Assembly: GCA_037953745.1 (NCBI GenBank)
Contig: JBAKBP010003098.1
Location: 96,590 to 160,589 of the forward strand
Direction of reading: 5' to 3'
Length of the DNA stretch: 64,000 bases
From: Lithodes maja
Lineage: Eukaryota; Arthropoda; Malacostraca; Decapoda; Lithodidae
A program made the translations under genes and the position numbers. The notes below the pieces were generated by a model. The model ran no database searches and was not told the origin of the DNA. It was given only the letters and a program-made list of their open reading frames with translations. This document shows positions 21,295 to 32,152 of this stretch, one piece after another; position 1 is the first letter of the stretch; each line of letters opens with the position of its first letter.

Positions 21295-21747
21295 CAGTAA
21301 AACCTTGCCCATCCAGACTAATTGGGGGAGAACTCTGTCTGGATCTGCCAAAAGTCCGGTCATATATTCAGCCATCCAGACAAATCCGGATGGCTGAAAC
21401 ATGAGTCCGGATATCTAACTTAAACAACCAGACTTAGGTTTCAGCCATCCAGACAAATCTGGATGGCTGAAACATGAGTCCAGATATCTAACTTAAACAA
21501 CCAGACTTAGGTTTCATCCATCCAGACAAATCCAGATGGCTGACATACAAATCTGGATATCTAACACTGGATGTAAATAATATGTGTGGGAACTTGTATT
21601 CATCTCGTTCGTTTCCGGATTGACTTATATTTTTCCCAACCCATCCAGACAAGTCTGGTTGGCTGAAACATGAGTCTGGATCGAAATGCCTATCTGGATC
21701 TCTTGGGTTTCCGGATCTGAGAGCACCGGATGGGAGGGGTGCTACTG
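21295..21747. mobile_element. pogo/Tigger-type MITE with internal 73-bp tandem repeats
   Basis: Ends CAGTAAAACCTTGCCCATCC and, inverted, CAGTAGCACCCCTCCCATCC, flanked by TA at 21293-21294 and 21748-21749. TA target and CAGT ends are typical of the pogo branch of Tc1/mariner. Inside, a 73-bp unit (CCATCCAGACAAATC...) repeats at 21372, 21445 and 21518, each with a small inverted repeat around ATCCGGAT. The gag frame resumes on both sides (QQLLPEV, then QQDPVEVM). Confidence 0.85.
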
Positions 21748-22978
21748 TACTTCCGGTAGCAACTGTTGTTCAAACTCTTCCCAACTTAAGTTTGGTATTG
21801 AGGACAGTACAGGTTCTAGGTTCCGCCACACGTTAATGTCTGAGGCCTCCGAGACCTCAGAAGTTTGGCTAACACTGTCACTTTCCTGGCTACCCGCCTG
21901 TTCCTTGCAGGTATCTGCCGGCACTGGTTCTGGGTGCCGCCATACACTTTTGTCCGAAGCAAGTGTTCTATGGGTCACACTGACGGACTCCCTACCCTTC
22001 GCCGGATATTCTCTGTACTTGTCCACCAAAACCTTAGCCGGAACCCAAACCTGAGTGTGGCTCTGAAGGCTCACACGTGGAATAGAAAAGTCTGGCCTAC
22101 TGGGGTGAAACACAATGTTTACATTACTAACCCTAACCCTGGGAGTCTTCTCTGCTACCTCCGCTCCCACCTCCGAACTGCCAGATTGGACGTGAGGCGC
22201 GTCGGAGGTAGGGACGGAGGGAGGAGGAAGGGACCCCGGCGATTGTCGGCGCCCTGAGCGCGAAGACTCCGTACGGGTCTTGTGTTTATGACCTAAACGC
22301 TTCCCGTCTGACGACGACGCAACTGGTGTTGGTGCCTCAGGTGTGGTCCTTCTTCGTTTGGTGTCCTTGGGTCGCACTTGACCGGACGATTTAGAGGACT
22401 GCCGTATCGGTGATCTGGACCTTGCTCTGGTCCCGTCCTCTTAAGAATCGGATCGTGCCCGTTTGGGCCGGTCGGAGAGGGGGGGTTGCCTTTGCGCTCT
22501 CAACTGACTCATCACTGCTGCTAATAATTTCTTTAGAAAGAACTTTAGCCTTGGTTTTAGATAGAGTCACAGAACGGGATGATTTTGGCTTCTGTGCCGG
22601 AGATTTAATGATTAAAAATTCCCAGAGCTCTTCATCGTCACACACGAGAGCTTTGTGTGCGATGTCTTTAGTGTAGGTATTAAAAGTGGCACGAATTTCC
22701 AATAAGGTGACTTCACAAGAGGGCTCACGTTGGATCATTAAGCCATTGATAAGTTCTGAACACACGCCGCACTTACGAGAGAGTCATATACCTCTGGATC
22801 TGTCTAAGCATGTCACACACTTCACAAAAAGTTTATGATTGAAAACTGGGATGTTCATGCAAGTGTGAGTAGCGCACAACGTGACGTAAGGCATGATGGT
22901 AACGACCCCACCCCCCGCCGAGATCGGCCCCCCTACCTGGAGCCTGTGAGAGTGTGCGACTTTTATTAGTACAGTATA

Positions 22979-23923
22979 TCAAGAGCAAGGTGAGTAGCAT
23001 ATACAAAACCAACGGTAATATGTATGTATGTATGTACAGTACTCTGGCACCTTCCTATTTTTTTTTTTTTTTTTTTATGGGGGTGGCCGACTCGAGACAG
23101 AGCCCGAACAGGGACATCACAACACATCAGAAAAAACAAAACAAAACACCACACACATCGCCCAGGAGAATTACCCTGAGACCCAGGCTCATTTGGGGTC
23201 CCCAGGTCCCAGATCCCCCGGAGAGGTGCCGATTTCCGCATGCAGACCCGCAGCGAAGCTTCACCAACACAAACTCGCCCACCATGCTTCCAGGCGCACC
23301 CTTCACTACCACCGGCTCCCCGGGCCAGGCACCTGACAGACTATTATCTAGTCCAACTGGCGCATGACCCTCTCTCCCAAACGACCGCGTTTACATTCAT
23401 CTATTCACAAGCATTCTCCATTCATTCCTGTTTATTACCACTTCCCTTCCCTGATCTATAGTCATTCCTCTATCTTCCAAAGCTTGTCTTACACAGTCTC
23501 TCCATCTCAATGGGGGTCTTCCTACCCCTCTATCTCCCCTTGTATCTGACTCACATATTCTCTTTGTAAGCCTTTCATCTTCCATTCGTTCAACATGACC
23601 ATACCAGCTCTGCACCCTTCTGTCCACTCTGGCCGACAAATGTTCCTGTTGCCCCACTCTCCTACGTATCTCTTAATTCCTCAAGCTGTCTCTAGGAGTA
23701 ACTCCCCACATACTCCTCAAGCAGCTCATCTCCATCACATCCAGCTTTCTTCTCTCCTTTGCCTTCAGAGCCCATGTTTCAGCCCCATACATCACTGTTA
23801 GCACAACAATTCCTTTATACATTGCACTTTTAACTTTCATTCCGAAATTTCTCACCAACCACATACTTCCCATTGCTCTGAAAACTCAAGAGCAAGGTGA
23901 GTAGCATATACAAAACCACGGTA
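22979..23923 (-). mobile_element. RTE-like LINE 3' end between 38-bp direct repeats
   Basis: The repeat TCAAGAGCAAGGTGAGTAGC and onward occurs at 22979-23017 and 23886-23923. Between them is, on the minus strand, the C-terminal part of an RTE-like ORF2 (23873-23397: VLTVMYGAETWALK, SWYGHVERMED), then a 3' UTR, an A-run (T-run at about 23059-23078) and a short (TACA) tail. The 5' end is truncated. If the flanking repeat is a target-site duplication it is unusually long. Confidence 0.75.
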
Positions 23924-25230
23924 GTGCTATGAAATCATTTCAAGCTATATGTATAAACACTTAATACAAAAAATCTGGGTTACTTAAAAAAATAATTACA
24001 AATAATATTTATATTGGGTTCCTGATGGGTTTCGTATCTTACATTTGGCATAATACCGTTCCGCTCCCAAAAAAAAGTTAGTATAATAATTGTAAAATAT
24101 AATACAGTGCAATCAATATAAGACATAATTCACACGAAAGATAACATTTTCGGTCCTGATTTATAGACTGAACACAATGTAAATGAATGGTATTACTTCA
24201 GGGAGTTTATAGGAAATCTAACAAGTAGTGCCACAATCGTCAGCCAGTCTCATTTATTTATTTGTTTGTAGGGTAATAATGGATAGGGGTCACTTGAGGC
24301 ATGCTACGCTAACAGGTACCTACCTGATAGCACTATCGTTAGTGAGTGCTGTTTGTATTTTGTACTATTGTTGTCAAATTGCAAATTTAGTGAAATATTA
24401 AATTTAAATATTAATTGTACGGTAGTTTCTTTATTCATACAGAATTTAGTAAAATTTACCAGAACGTCCGGACTTCCCAAATTGACTAATCCCTCGAACG
24501 TGACGATAGTGCGTTGTTTTATGCGTGATTAGTTTGCTTGGGAAACATAAGAACATAAGAAAATGGAAGCCTGCAGAAAGCTGATCGGCCCACGCAAGGC
24601 ATATTAACTTGCTCATGTAGTAATGTACACCCAATGTGGTGGATTGTGTTCTTTTATTTATAAAGTATTATTTTGCTTAAGCATTGTTTCCACATAGCGA
24701 TTTTGATAAGTTGTTTTGTCTTTTTGCTGTGTTCGTCCAAGTTTTGGTTTGTTTATTTTGCAAGTTTTACATTATAAGGGAGTGCCACACGAAAGCTTTT
24801 ATCATCAACTTTTCAATACCCAACATTATTCCGGCCACTTTTCTGGAAGCATATCCAATGCTGTCAGAAACTAGACTGATGATATTTTAATGTACAGTAC
24901 TTGACAGAATTATATAACTCATAAGGAAGCCAACTAGCATTGCGGATAAAAGTTGAGGGAAAAGCGCTCGTGTAATACTGACTTCATTCTGTATGGGTAG
25001 GGTGGACTGCACAATGGATGGATAAGTAATGCTTTCTAAAGGTTTTATTTCATTTAATCTTTGTGTAATTAAACATATAAAGCTGTATTGATGAAGATTC
25101 CTAAAGTTTCTGTGAATGAAAGATAATGACATCTTTTATTTCATCCAGAGTGCATTGATATTTTGAATAGCCATTCAAGTAGCTTGTAAAGGTAACAATA
25201 CTTTGATCTTAACCCCTTCAGTATACTGTA
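23924..25230. other. AT-rich DNA with a LINE tail relic
   Basis: No gene found. At about 24545-24640 the sequence AACATAAGAACATAAGAAAA with GCAGAAAGCTGATCGGCCCA resembles the CR1-like 3' tail seen at 30318-30360. The rest is unassigned. Confidence 0.45.
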
Positions 25231-25231
25231 T

Positions 25232-26024
25232 CAGTATTTGGTGATAACATGTTGCTATTTAAGATCAGTGAAGTACAAGTCGTTAGCTGTAATGGTTTTG
25301 ACAGAAGGGCATAAAATTATAGAAAACCCAATTCTGGCATGACCGCAAATATTATGTCATGGCCCATCGTCGAAAATAATAGAAATGCTGCCAAACATTT
25401 TCTGAAAGCATTTAAAGAGCAAGGGTAAGGCCCTACCCTTGCTCTCAAAACGCTTTAAGCTAATTGGACCAATTGGGCTCCTCGTCGAAAGGGACCGAGC
25501 ACTGTGAGTGACCCCATATGCCCAGGGTGCTAGGGTAACCAACTCTACCTGCCGGAGAACGTGTTCCGGTGGTTGAAAACACCCTAAAATGTTGTGAAAT
25601 CACAACAAAAGGAATTTAAAGCGTTTACTTTGATCATTAGTACTACCATATCTGCCCAAAAATGATTCTACAGTCCTTGGCAGTGAACCTCGGGGGTTCC
25701 ACCACGAATGTTCTCAATTGGGCTCCAAAATTTTTGCAGGAGTCGCCAAGATTATCAGATCGTTGCAAGTTGGCGCAAACTTCTTGTAGGTGGGAAAGGG
25801 GCTTAATACCAACCCTGAGCAAGGATACTGTTCACAACACACACAAGGGCAACTGTTTACGTCCAGCAGCAGTAGGTTTTGAATAACAGAACCGACAAAG
25901 GACCGTGATGTATGATTTGCTGTCATACCAGAAATGGACAATTTGATTTTATGCTCTACTGTCAAAACCATTTCAGCTAACGACTTGTACTTCACTGATC
26001 TTAAATAGCAACATATAATCATCA
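25232..26024. mobile_element. TIR element family E, copy 1
   Basis: Begins CAGTATTTGGTGATAACATG, and its right end carries the reverse complement of GTTGCTATTTAAGATCAGTG onward; the inverted repeats extend roughly 110 bp. A second copy starts at 51981 and ends at 54579, where the terminus continues CCAAATACTG...ACACCCTGTA. It has no convincing transposase; a short frame (25662-25886) shares the pattern CRWERGLIPTLSKDTVH with the second copy. Confidence 0.7.
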
Positions 26025-26212
26025 AGTAATGATAATAAGAATGGTGTAGGTTATATTAATACAAAATAATATACATTTAAAATCGCAATTTTTTTTTGGA
26101 AACACCCTGTAATTACTACTTGGACACCATCCAGCTCTTCTGAGCTATCAGAAGAGACTGGATGACTCCGTCGTCGACACCTGCCCGGGTTGTAACACAG
26201 CACCCCATACCA
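26025..26212. other. No recognisable feature
   Basis: Contains a GGAAACACCCTGTAATTA stretch like the outer end of TIR family E, and a small inverted repeat (CATCCAGCTCTTCTGA with TCAGAAGAGACTGGATG). Confidence 0.4.
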
Positions 26213-26700
26213 TTAACCCTCCAGCCCCGGTTATGTATTATATATATATTCCTCGAAACCCGGGTGTTTTGGCCGAAAAACGTCTAGGCTAGGCTACCGT
26301 ATATTCGTTAATCAGACTGCTTACCGCATTCCCGCGCATCCCCAAGCGTAGCTGTGTTATTTACCTGTAAAATGGCATTAAGTAGAGCTCTCTAAGTCAA
26401 CTGGGTGAGCTGTGATGATGATTTCATTGGAGATAACTTTATGGCCAAACCAGCCACTTTACACCACTTTTCGATACTGAACAACAACATACAGGCACAC
26501 AAGAACAAGCGACGCTCTCCTTCTTGTGGCCGGAGATGCGGAGCGTCGGTCCAGCCGGCTGTTGTTTACATGCGTCGGACCGACGCCTCGCACAGCAAGC
26601 TCACAGGCTGTGACGTCGTGGGTGCATAAGAGGCCTTCCGGGTACCTGGTACATGCTTTTTTATGGGCGTACATGAGGTCATCCGGGAACCAAGGGTTAA
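26213..26700. mobile_element. TTAA MITE family D
   Basis: Begins TTAACCCTCCAGCCCCGG and ends with the reverse complement of TTAACCCTTGGTTCCCGG; 488 bp and non-coding. TTAA boundaries suggest piggyBac or Kolobok-type mobilisation. Confidence 0.65.
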
Positions 26701-27474
26701 ACACATCATAGAAGACTATATTTCACACAACCACTTACGCCAACAACACAATATGCACTCCTTGAGCGCTCTGTGGGAAAGCCCAACCGTGCGCCATGGC
26801 CTTCCTTAGGGACTCGGGGCTGTTCAGCCAGGCAGCTTAGGGAACAACAACAACTACTTGGACCTGATTTATGTGGATCGAAACTCGCTGGAAACTAGAT
26901 TAATTAATTCTTAAATCTGTGTGAAGCTTCCAAATTTCTACATGAAAGTTGTAGTCATTACTAACATATTAAGAATGAAATAGAGTATGTACATTAAGTT
27001 ATCCTACAATAAAATATAAAACTATAAGAATTATGTCAATTCATCTAATACACTTATATCAAAATAATTAAACATTCACCTGCAAAATTAAGTCATTCAT
27101 AAACAAAAAATAACAATAATACAAAAAAAGCAAACGACAGGTTCCATACTATCAAATGTGACATTCAGAAATATACCGTTTTCATTTGTTTCTTCAATAT
27201 TCAGATTTTGTTTATATACAAACTCTCATATCACTGTATCTTATCTCGTAACTCGCTCTTATTGCATGGCTGCTTCATCTACATTTGTTTTCATCTTAGA
27301 TTTTTCAATGATATAGTGTGACCAAATGACATAGGCTAGTTAAATTTCATCTTACTGTTTAATCAATTGATATTCATTGCAATGAATTACTTGCACGCTA
27401 TATGTGCCAAGAAGTAATGCTCGAGATTCAGGAAGAATATCTTTACATATTATTACCTAAGAACACATAAACTG
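26701..27474. other. AT-rich DNA, no recognisable feature
   Basis: No coding frame, tRNA-like sequence or repeat was recognised. Confidence 0.5.
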
Positions 27475-27645
27475 TATGTATGTATGTATGTATGTATATA
27501 CTCAGGCACATACCCCATTGCTGGGGGTGGCCGACTCGAGACAGAGCCCGAACAGAAACAACATTCAAGGGTTCTAATTCTCAGGGTCCGGGACCCCTTT
27601 CTCTGTCTCGATGAGTAGAATTTTAAAAGGGGAGGAGGATTCCTA
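27475..27645 (-). mobile_element. RTE-like LINE 3' tail fragment
   Basis: A (GTAT)n run at 27475-27500, then GGGGGTGGCCGACTCGAGAC, shared with 23080-23100. Only the terminal part of the LINE 3' UTR is present. Confidence 0.6.
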
Positions 27646-27984
27646 GCCCCCTGCACATACACGAGAAGACAAATAACACGACAAAATATTTCATGATTTA
27701 TAACAACTCTTTTGATTAATGCCTCTTTCAATATTGTTTATTATGTATAACACCAATAACCTACGGTATATGAGAAGTTATATTAAATTTACTAACATTT
27801 TGTATATTGTATGTAATTATGCACCCAATTTTCACCTTTAAAAATCAATAAAAGTAGATGAAATAACTTTGTGCACTATATACTGCCTAACTGAGCATTA
27901 CTAATTTTGAAAAACTATGTTTGCTGTAGATGAAATTATTTTGATCTTGCCTGTAGCTGTATATGCACAGCACCTTAAGTTTTA
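27646..27984. other. AT-rich DNA; possible 3' UTR of the Ly6 gene
   Basis: Immediately downstream of the minus-strand Ly6 last exon. Polyadenylation-like AATAAA-type stretches occur but none is diagnostic. Confidence 0.4.
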
Positions 27985-28193
27985 CTACAGAAAGAATGTA
28001 GTCCCTAACAATGCTGTTGTGAGAACAATGAGAGAGGTGTGAGGGGCATGAGAGGCGGGGGCGTGGTTACATCCATTGAACTGACAGGTGAAGACGCAGG
28101 CCCGATACTCTCGCTCATCACCCGGTCTCTTCACCCACTCACAGTAGTTCCCCCAGTCACGAGCAGAGCAGAACCTCTTGGTACCTAGCTGAC
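27985..28193 (-). CDS. Ly6/uPAR GPI-anchored protein, last coding exon
   Basis: A minus-strand acceptor (TACTCCCTCAG|GT) at 28193 opens in phase 1. The exon encodes RFCSARDWGNYCEWV, a tyrosine/arginine stretch, ACVFTCQFNGCN and a hydrophobic C-terminus (SLIVLTTALLGTTFFL) before the stop at 27985. Five cysteines, ending in the Cys-Asn of the Ly6 three-finger fold, are the second half of a 10-cysteine domain. The hydrophobic tail is a GPI-attachment signal, so the mature protein should sit on the outer plasma membrane; insect relatives act in septate junctions and in ion-channel or receptor regulation. The family is recognised; the specific member is not. The first-half exons at 50265-50420 and 51312-51458 end in matching phase 1. 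That leaves an intron of over 22 kb full of transposons, which is large but plausible. Confidence 0.8.
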
Positions 28194-28365
28194 CTGAGGG
28201 AGTAGAATAAGATTGGTTGATTAATTTGTTGTATGGTCCATATTTATTGGACAACTAAATTTAGTTATTCAGGGTTAAACATTAGCTCTGAACCCCAGGA
28301 TATAACAGGGTGCTGCTGAATTCAGTTATTTAGGGGTAGACATCAGCCCTAGACTCTTGATTAAC

Positions 28366-28505
28366 TGATTATATACAGAGTGGTAGGCTACTGAATTATA
28401 TACAGAGTGGTAGGCTACTGAATTATATACAGAGTGGTAGGCTACTGAATTATATACAGAGTGGTAGGCTACTGAATTATATACAGAGTGGTAGGCTACT
28501 GAATT
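28366..28505. repeat. 27-bp minisatellite, about 5 copies
   Basis: The unit GAATTATATACAGAGTGGTAGGCTACT (shown in part: TTATATACAGAGTGGTAGGC) repeats five times almost perfectly. The open frame across it is a consequence of the period being divisible by three. Confidence 0.9.
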
Positions 28506-28734
28506 CAATTACTCAGAATTACACATCAGCCCAGGTCTACAATTTAAGCACCACCTAAAGATGCTCTCCCCTAGACCAGTCCGCTGATTCATAAGATTTA
28601 TATCCTCAAGTTTTCTATACAATTTTGAACTTTTGATCTAAAAATCAAATTTATAATGATAACAATGTGATGAAATTATGCTATCAAATACATAGTAAAT
28701 GGTAATTAAGATAACAAATATGCAAGTTATATAA

Positions 28735-29270
28735 AACTAGCTGAGGTACCCAGCACTGCCCAGGACAAAATAAATTTAGCTTAAAACCTATTTTGGCACC
28801 CCCTTAGTATGCATGCCAAGTATGGGCTCTCCTTTTTGAAAACTGAGGGAGTAGTTTGGGTTGGGGTGGGGGGGGGGGGGGGGGGGGGGCGGGACACAAT
28901 AAATTCACTTAAAACCTATTCTGGCACCCCTTTAGTATGCATGCCAAGTATGGGCTCTCCATCTTGAAAACTGAGGGACTAGTTCGTGTTGGGGGGTAAG
29001 TGGACACATTATGTTAGCTTAAAACCTATTCTGGCACCCCCTTAGTATGCATGCCAAGTATGGGCTCTCCATCTTGATAACTGAGGGGGGTGATGGGACA
29101 AAAATGTTTTTGCTTAAAACCTATTCTGGTACCCCCTTGGTATGCATGCCAAGTATGGGTTTTCCATCTTGAAAACAGGGGGGTGAGGGAACAAAAATTA
29201 TTAAATTAATTTGCTTAAAACCGATTCTGGCACCCCCTTAGTATGCATGCCAAGTTCTGGCCAACTTCTA
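28735..29270 (+). repeat. Tandem repeat of about 95-125 bp, five copies
   Basis: Starts AAAACTAGCTGAGGTACCCA, then five diverged units each holding CTTAAAACCTATTCTGGCAC and TATGCATGCCAAGTATGGGC (near 28780, 28905, 29018, 29113 and 29214). A poly-G run lies at about 28868-28890. A single inverted member lies at 63485-63675. Confidence 0.8.
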
Positions 29271-29535
29271 GTACACTTATTATTCAGCCTTCACCAAACT
29301 GAAAAGAGAACTTTATTTGCAAATATTTAAAAATGCCAAAATATTATAACAGAATATTAGTTTTATTACTTCATAACATGATTATTTACAGGAATTTTAA
29401 TTCAAGCAGAGCATTGGGTTAAAAATATACGACTGAAATAGTAATGGACGTCAATAAACCATGCATAGTGCGTACAAGTCAATAACTGAGGGACTTGGAT
29501 AAAAATGTATATTTTGTTAAGCAGTTTAAGTAATT
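29271..29535. other. No recognisable feature
   Basis: AT-rich; nothing assigned. Confidence 0.5.
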
Positions 29536-30317
29536 AGTCTAGCTATCTATCTATCTATTGTCGGACTCTGTGATCCCCGAAGGGGTCTCCACGAACATAA
29601 CGCCCCAATGCACCTCTGTCCCCAGTCAGTCGACGCCCCTCCTCCCATCCAGCACAGATTTCATGCATATACTGTACTTCTTAACTCTGTCCTTCCACCT
29701 CTCTCTCAGTCTACCTCTCCCACCCTGTCCTTCCACCTCACTTTCGTACACGCTCTTAGAAATTCTCTCGCTTCCCATACGTTCCACATGGCCTAACCAT
29801 CTCAAGGTGTTCCTTTTCACACTTTCCAGCACATCTACATCCACACCACACCACTCTCGTACTTCCTTATTCGTCTGTATATCCCTCCATGTAACTCTGC
29901 ACGCACTTCTCAAGTAACTAATTTCTACCCCTCTGACTCTTGGTTTGTCTCTCCAACAACGTCCATGCTTCGTTCCCGTAAGTCAATGTCGGGATTACCA
30001 CACTGTCATGCAAGGACTTCTTTACTTACATGCTGACTACCCTATTTCTTGTTGCTCCTTTCAGCGTTCCTACAACCCTCTTCCCCTGTTGCACCCTCTC
30101 TCGCACTTCTTCATCCATCCACTGCCCAAATGCTTAAATGAGCCGACATTCTCCATAGCCTGACCGTTCAAGCTCACCTCACACTGTGGCTGCACCCCTT
30201 CAAAGACCATAATCTTACTCTTCCCCGCATTTACCTTCAGATTCCGTGCTTCACACACTGTTCCAAACAGATATACCAGACCCTGCAACTCCCATTCACT
30301 ATCGCTCATCAGAACTG
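29536..30317 (-). pseudogene. RTE-like LINE fragment, end of ORF2
   Basis: From right to left: YDTVLMSDSEWELQ at the RT active-site region (30315-30270), LKVNAGKSKIMVF, GSFKHLGS, then RWLGHVERMGSERISK (29840-29760), and a (CTAT)n tail at 29543-29560. Frames are broken. The same family supplied the fragment at 20356-20621. A CR1-like tail is inserted at its right end. Confidence 0.8.
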
Positions 30318-30645
30318 TATCATAAGAACATAAGAACATAAGATCGCGGGAAACTGCATAACGCCATGCGGCCCACATGAGGCAGCTCCCATTCACACCC
30401 AGCCCATATCATCCATATGGGAATCCAACTTACACTTAAAGCTTTCAACTGTTCTTGAGCTAATCACTGCTCTGGGCAGTCCATCCCACATGTTAACAAC
30501 TCTATTCCCAAACCAGTGCTTTCCTATATCTTTCCTAAATCTAACCTCATCTAACTTGAAACCATTTGAGCATGTTATGTCGCCGTTCTTTAGCTTTAAT
30601 ACCTCATCTATATCGCCCTTATTTATTAGTGGCCCCTCCATCATT
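30318..30645 (-). pseudogene. CR1-like LINE 3' end
   Basis: The minus strand encodes CSNGFKLDEVRFRKDIGKHW, then NRVVNMWDGLPRAVI and a short tail, the usual C-terminal end of CR1/L2-type ORF2. The 3' tail is the 8-bp repeat TTCTTATG (plus strand CATAAGAA at 30318-30342). The homologous region of the complete CR1-like element is at about 44560-44735. Confidence 0.75.
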
Positions 30646-31500
30646 GACGATATGCCTATTAGTATAATAGTCCTCTTTCAAGCACCCGCGGTCAGCGTAT
30701 TTGAAAACCCCGCCACAGGGAGAAAGAGTCCTACACCATAAGTGTAACGCTAATTCTCTTATGGAATCATCCTTATGATTGGGTACTCACTACGAAAAAA
30801 CTTCGTAAAAAATAAAAAATAAAAATGTACTTAATAATTGTTATAATAAGGCTTTCCATCACGTGGATGTCTTATGTGGAGCCATACTTCCTTCCTCTCC
30901 CTGTGTCCACAGCTTCCAGACGTGCCTGCCTGTGCTCGGCTTTATTCTTCGTTCACTCAACTCTAGTGAGTCTTTTGCTCATTTGTATCTATCCAAGTTG
31001 TACTAGGATAGGTTTAGACTAGCTAGACCAGGCAGCCCCATTGGTGTGCCCGCAGGAGAGTGTTAAAATAGGGTACTATTGTACAGGCGCTTTGTTACCC
31101 CCATTGGACCCGCGCGTTCATGTTGTGTTCTTGTATGTTTCTGCGCCTTAGTGTTTGCTACTTAACTATTAGTTAGGAGGCTATCTTTCCGCAGGATAAT
31201 GCTTCAGGCCATCGCTATGAGGCAGTTGCATTTTATTTTTTATTTTAGTAGACGCTCTGGTCTAAGAGTTGTCACACGTGGTGTGAAACTTTCCAGGGTC
31301 CGTGTTTTGCTTTCCCCTAGGCCGAGGGGCTTTTCTCCGCTAATCGCTGCTTCTTCAGAGGTAAGACTAAGAGATTCATTATATTAATGACTATGAGCCT
31401 CGTGGCCAGCCTCATTAGGGGTATTCTTAGTTGGCTAGGGGTACAAATTATTGCTTAATTTTACTATTTTAGCCCTAAGATGTGTTTATTGTTGTCATAA
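30646..31500. other. Unassigned DNA
   Basis: No protein family recognised. Some GC-balanced sequence with splice-like CTTCAGAGGTAAGA near 31355; may be part of the DIRS-like leader. Confidence 0.35.
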
Positions 31501-32152
31501 AGGGTATTTTACATGATAACAATGTGGCAGGAGACGTCCTGTCTATTTGGTGGGGTTTTGAGGGGTTCTGATTTTCTCATATGAGTCAGTCTCCTTCAAA
31601 AGTTTATTTTTTTCCTCCGGCGATCTTTCTGTGTATCGATGCCGGAGACTGAGAAAGGAACTAGCCAAATTACCCAGAGTGGTGTGCTGTACTGTACCAC
31701 TATTCCTGGCGGAAATGCAGATTCTCAAGGGAATCTCGGCACAGCCGAGTGAACTCGCCCAGACCAAGAGCCTCACGCGGCATGACCAGACTTATACGCG
31801 CCCGGCGAAACAGTCCAGTGATTACTATCCTTCCGGTCTTTTAGACTAAGAGTTAGTGTGCTTTTAAGGTTATTACGGGCCAGTGACCTTTGTCACAGGT
31901 AAGCAGTTCTAAAGACGACGAAATCTTTAGCGGTTTTGTCGCAGACAAGTACAGCGGAAGGTTAGAGTAGCGGTTGGTCTACAGCTAACTTTCCGGCGTA
32001 TTTGCGAGAGTAATGATGTGTGTACCTCTCGGTTTATCCTTATGAGCATTGATTCCTGGAAATTTTCTATTTCCAGATCACGGCACATCTGTAGCAGCAC
32101 AGATCTGCAGGGGAAGGGGCCGATCCCGGCGGAGGGGGGTTTTAACTCCATC
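31501..32152 (+). other. Probable 5' leader of the plus-strand DIRS-like element
   Basis: The stretch GGGGCCGATCCCGGCGGAGG just before the Gag start (about 32117-32137) matches the leader of the minus-strand copy. Upstream sequence is unassigned; terminal repeats could not be paired within the window. Confidence 0.45.

Larger units (their letters stand above)
19329..22894 (-). pseudogene. DIRS-like Gag, broken
   Basis: From ATG 22894 the protein begins with paired cysteines (C-X4-C, then C-X2-C) and CLDRSRGI, then breaks to frames at 22765-22391, 22377-21742, 21115-20690, about 20640-20207, 20207-19932, 19947-19654 and 19691-19329. It is Ser/Pro/Glu-rich, with PPLEKTPIWKGPMPLLYGPD and GPWLDWEAEAQQFAS conserved in the plus-strand copy at 32153-34640, which allows the insertions to be delimited. 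There is no classical zinc knuckle. The assignment as Gag rests on its position before the DIRS-type pol. Confidence 0.7.
17396..22970 (-). mobile_element. DIRS-like retrotransposon, partial and interrupted
   Basis: Leftward order: 5' leader, Gag (22894-19329), then RT and RNase H (19178-17510). RT and RNase H show the sequence style of DIRS/PAT elements, which use a tyrosine recombinase in place of a DDE integrase. That recombinase frame is not present: the element breaks off at about 17396 against an older LINE fragment. A second, plus-strand copy of the Gag lies at 32153-34640. Two later insertions sit in this Gag (20356-20621 and 21295-21747). Confidence 0.75.

Noticed and set aside
28326..28508. 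Open frame encoding a 9-residue repeat (NSVAYHSVY)
   Set aside because: A by-product of a 27-bp minisatellite whose period is divisible by three; no start context or domain.
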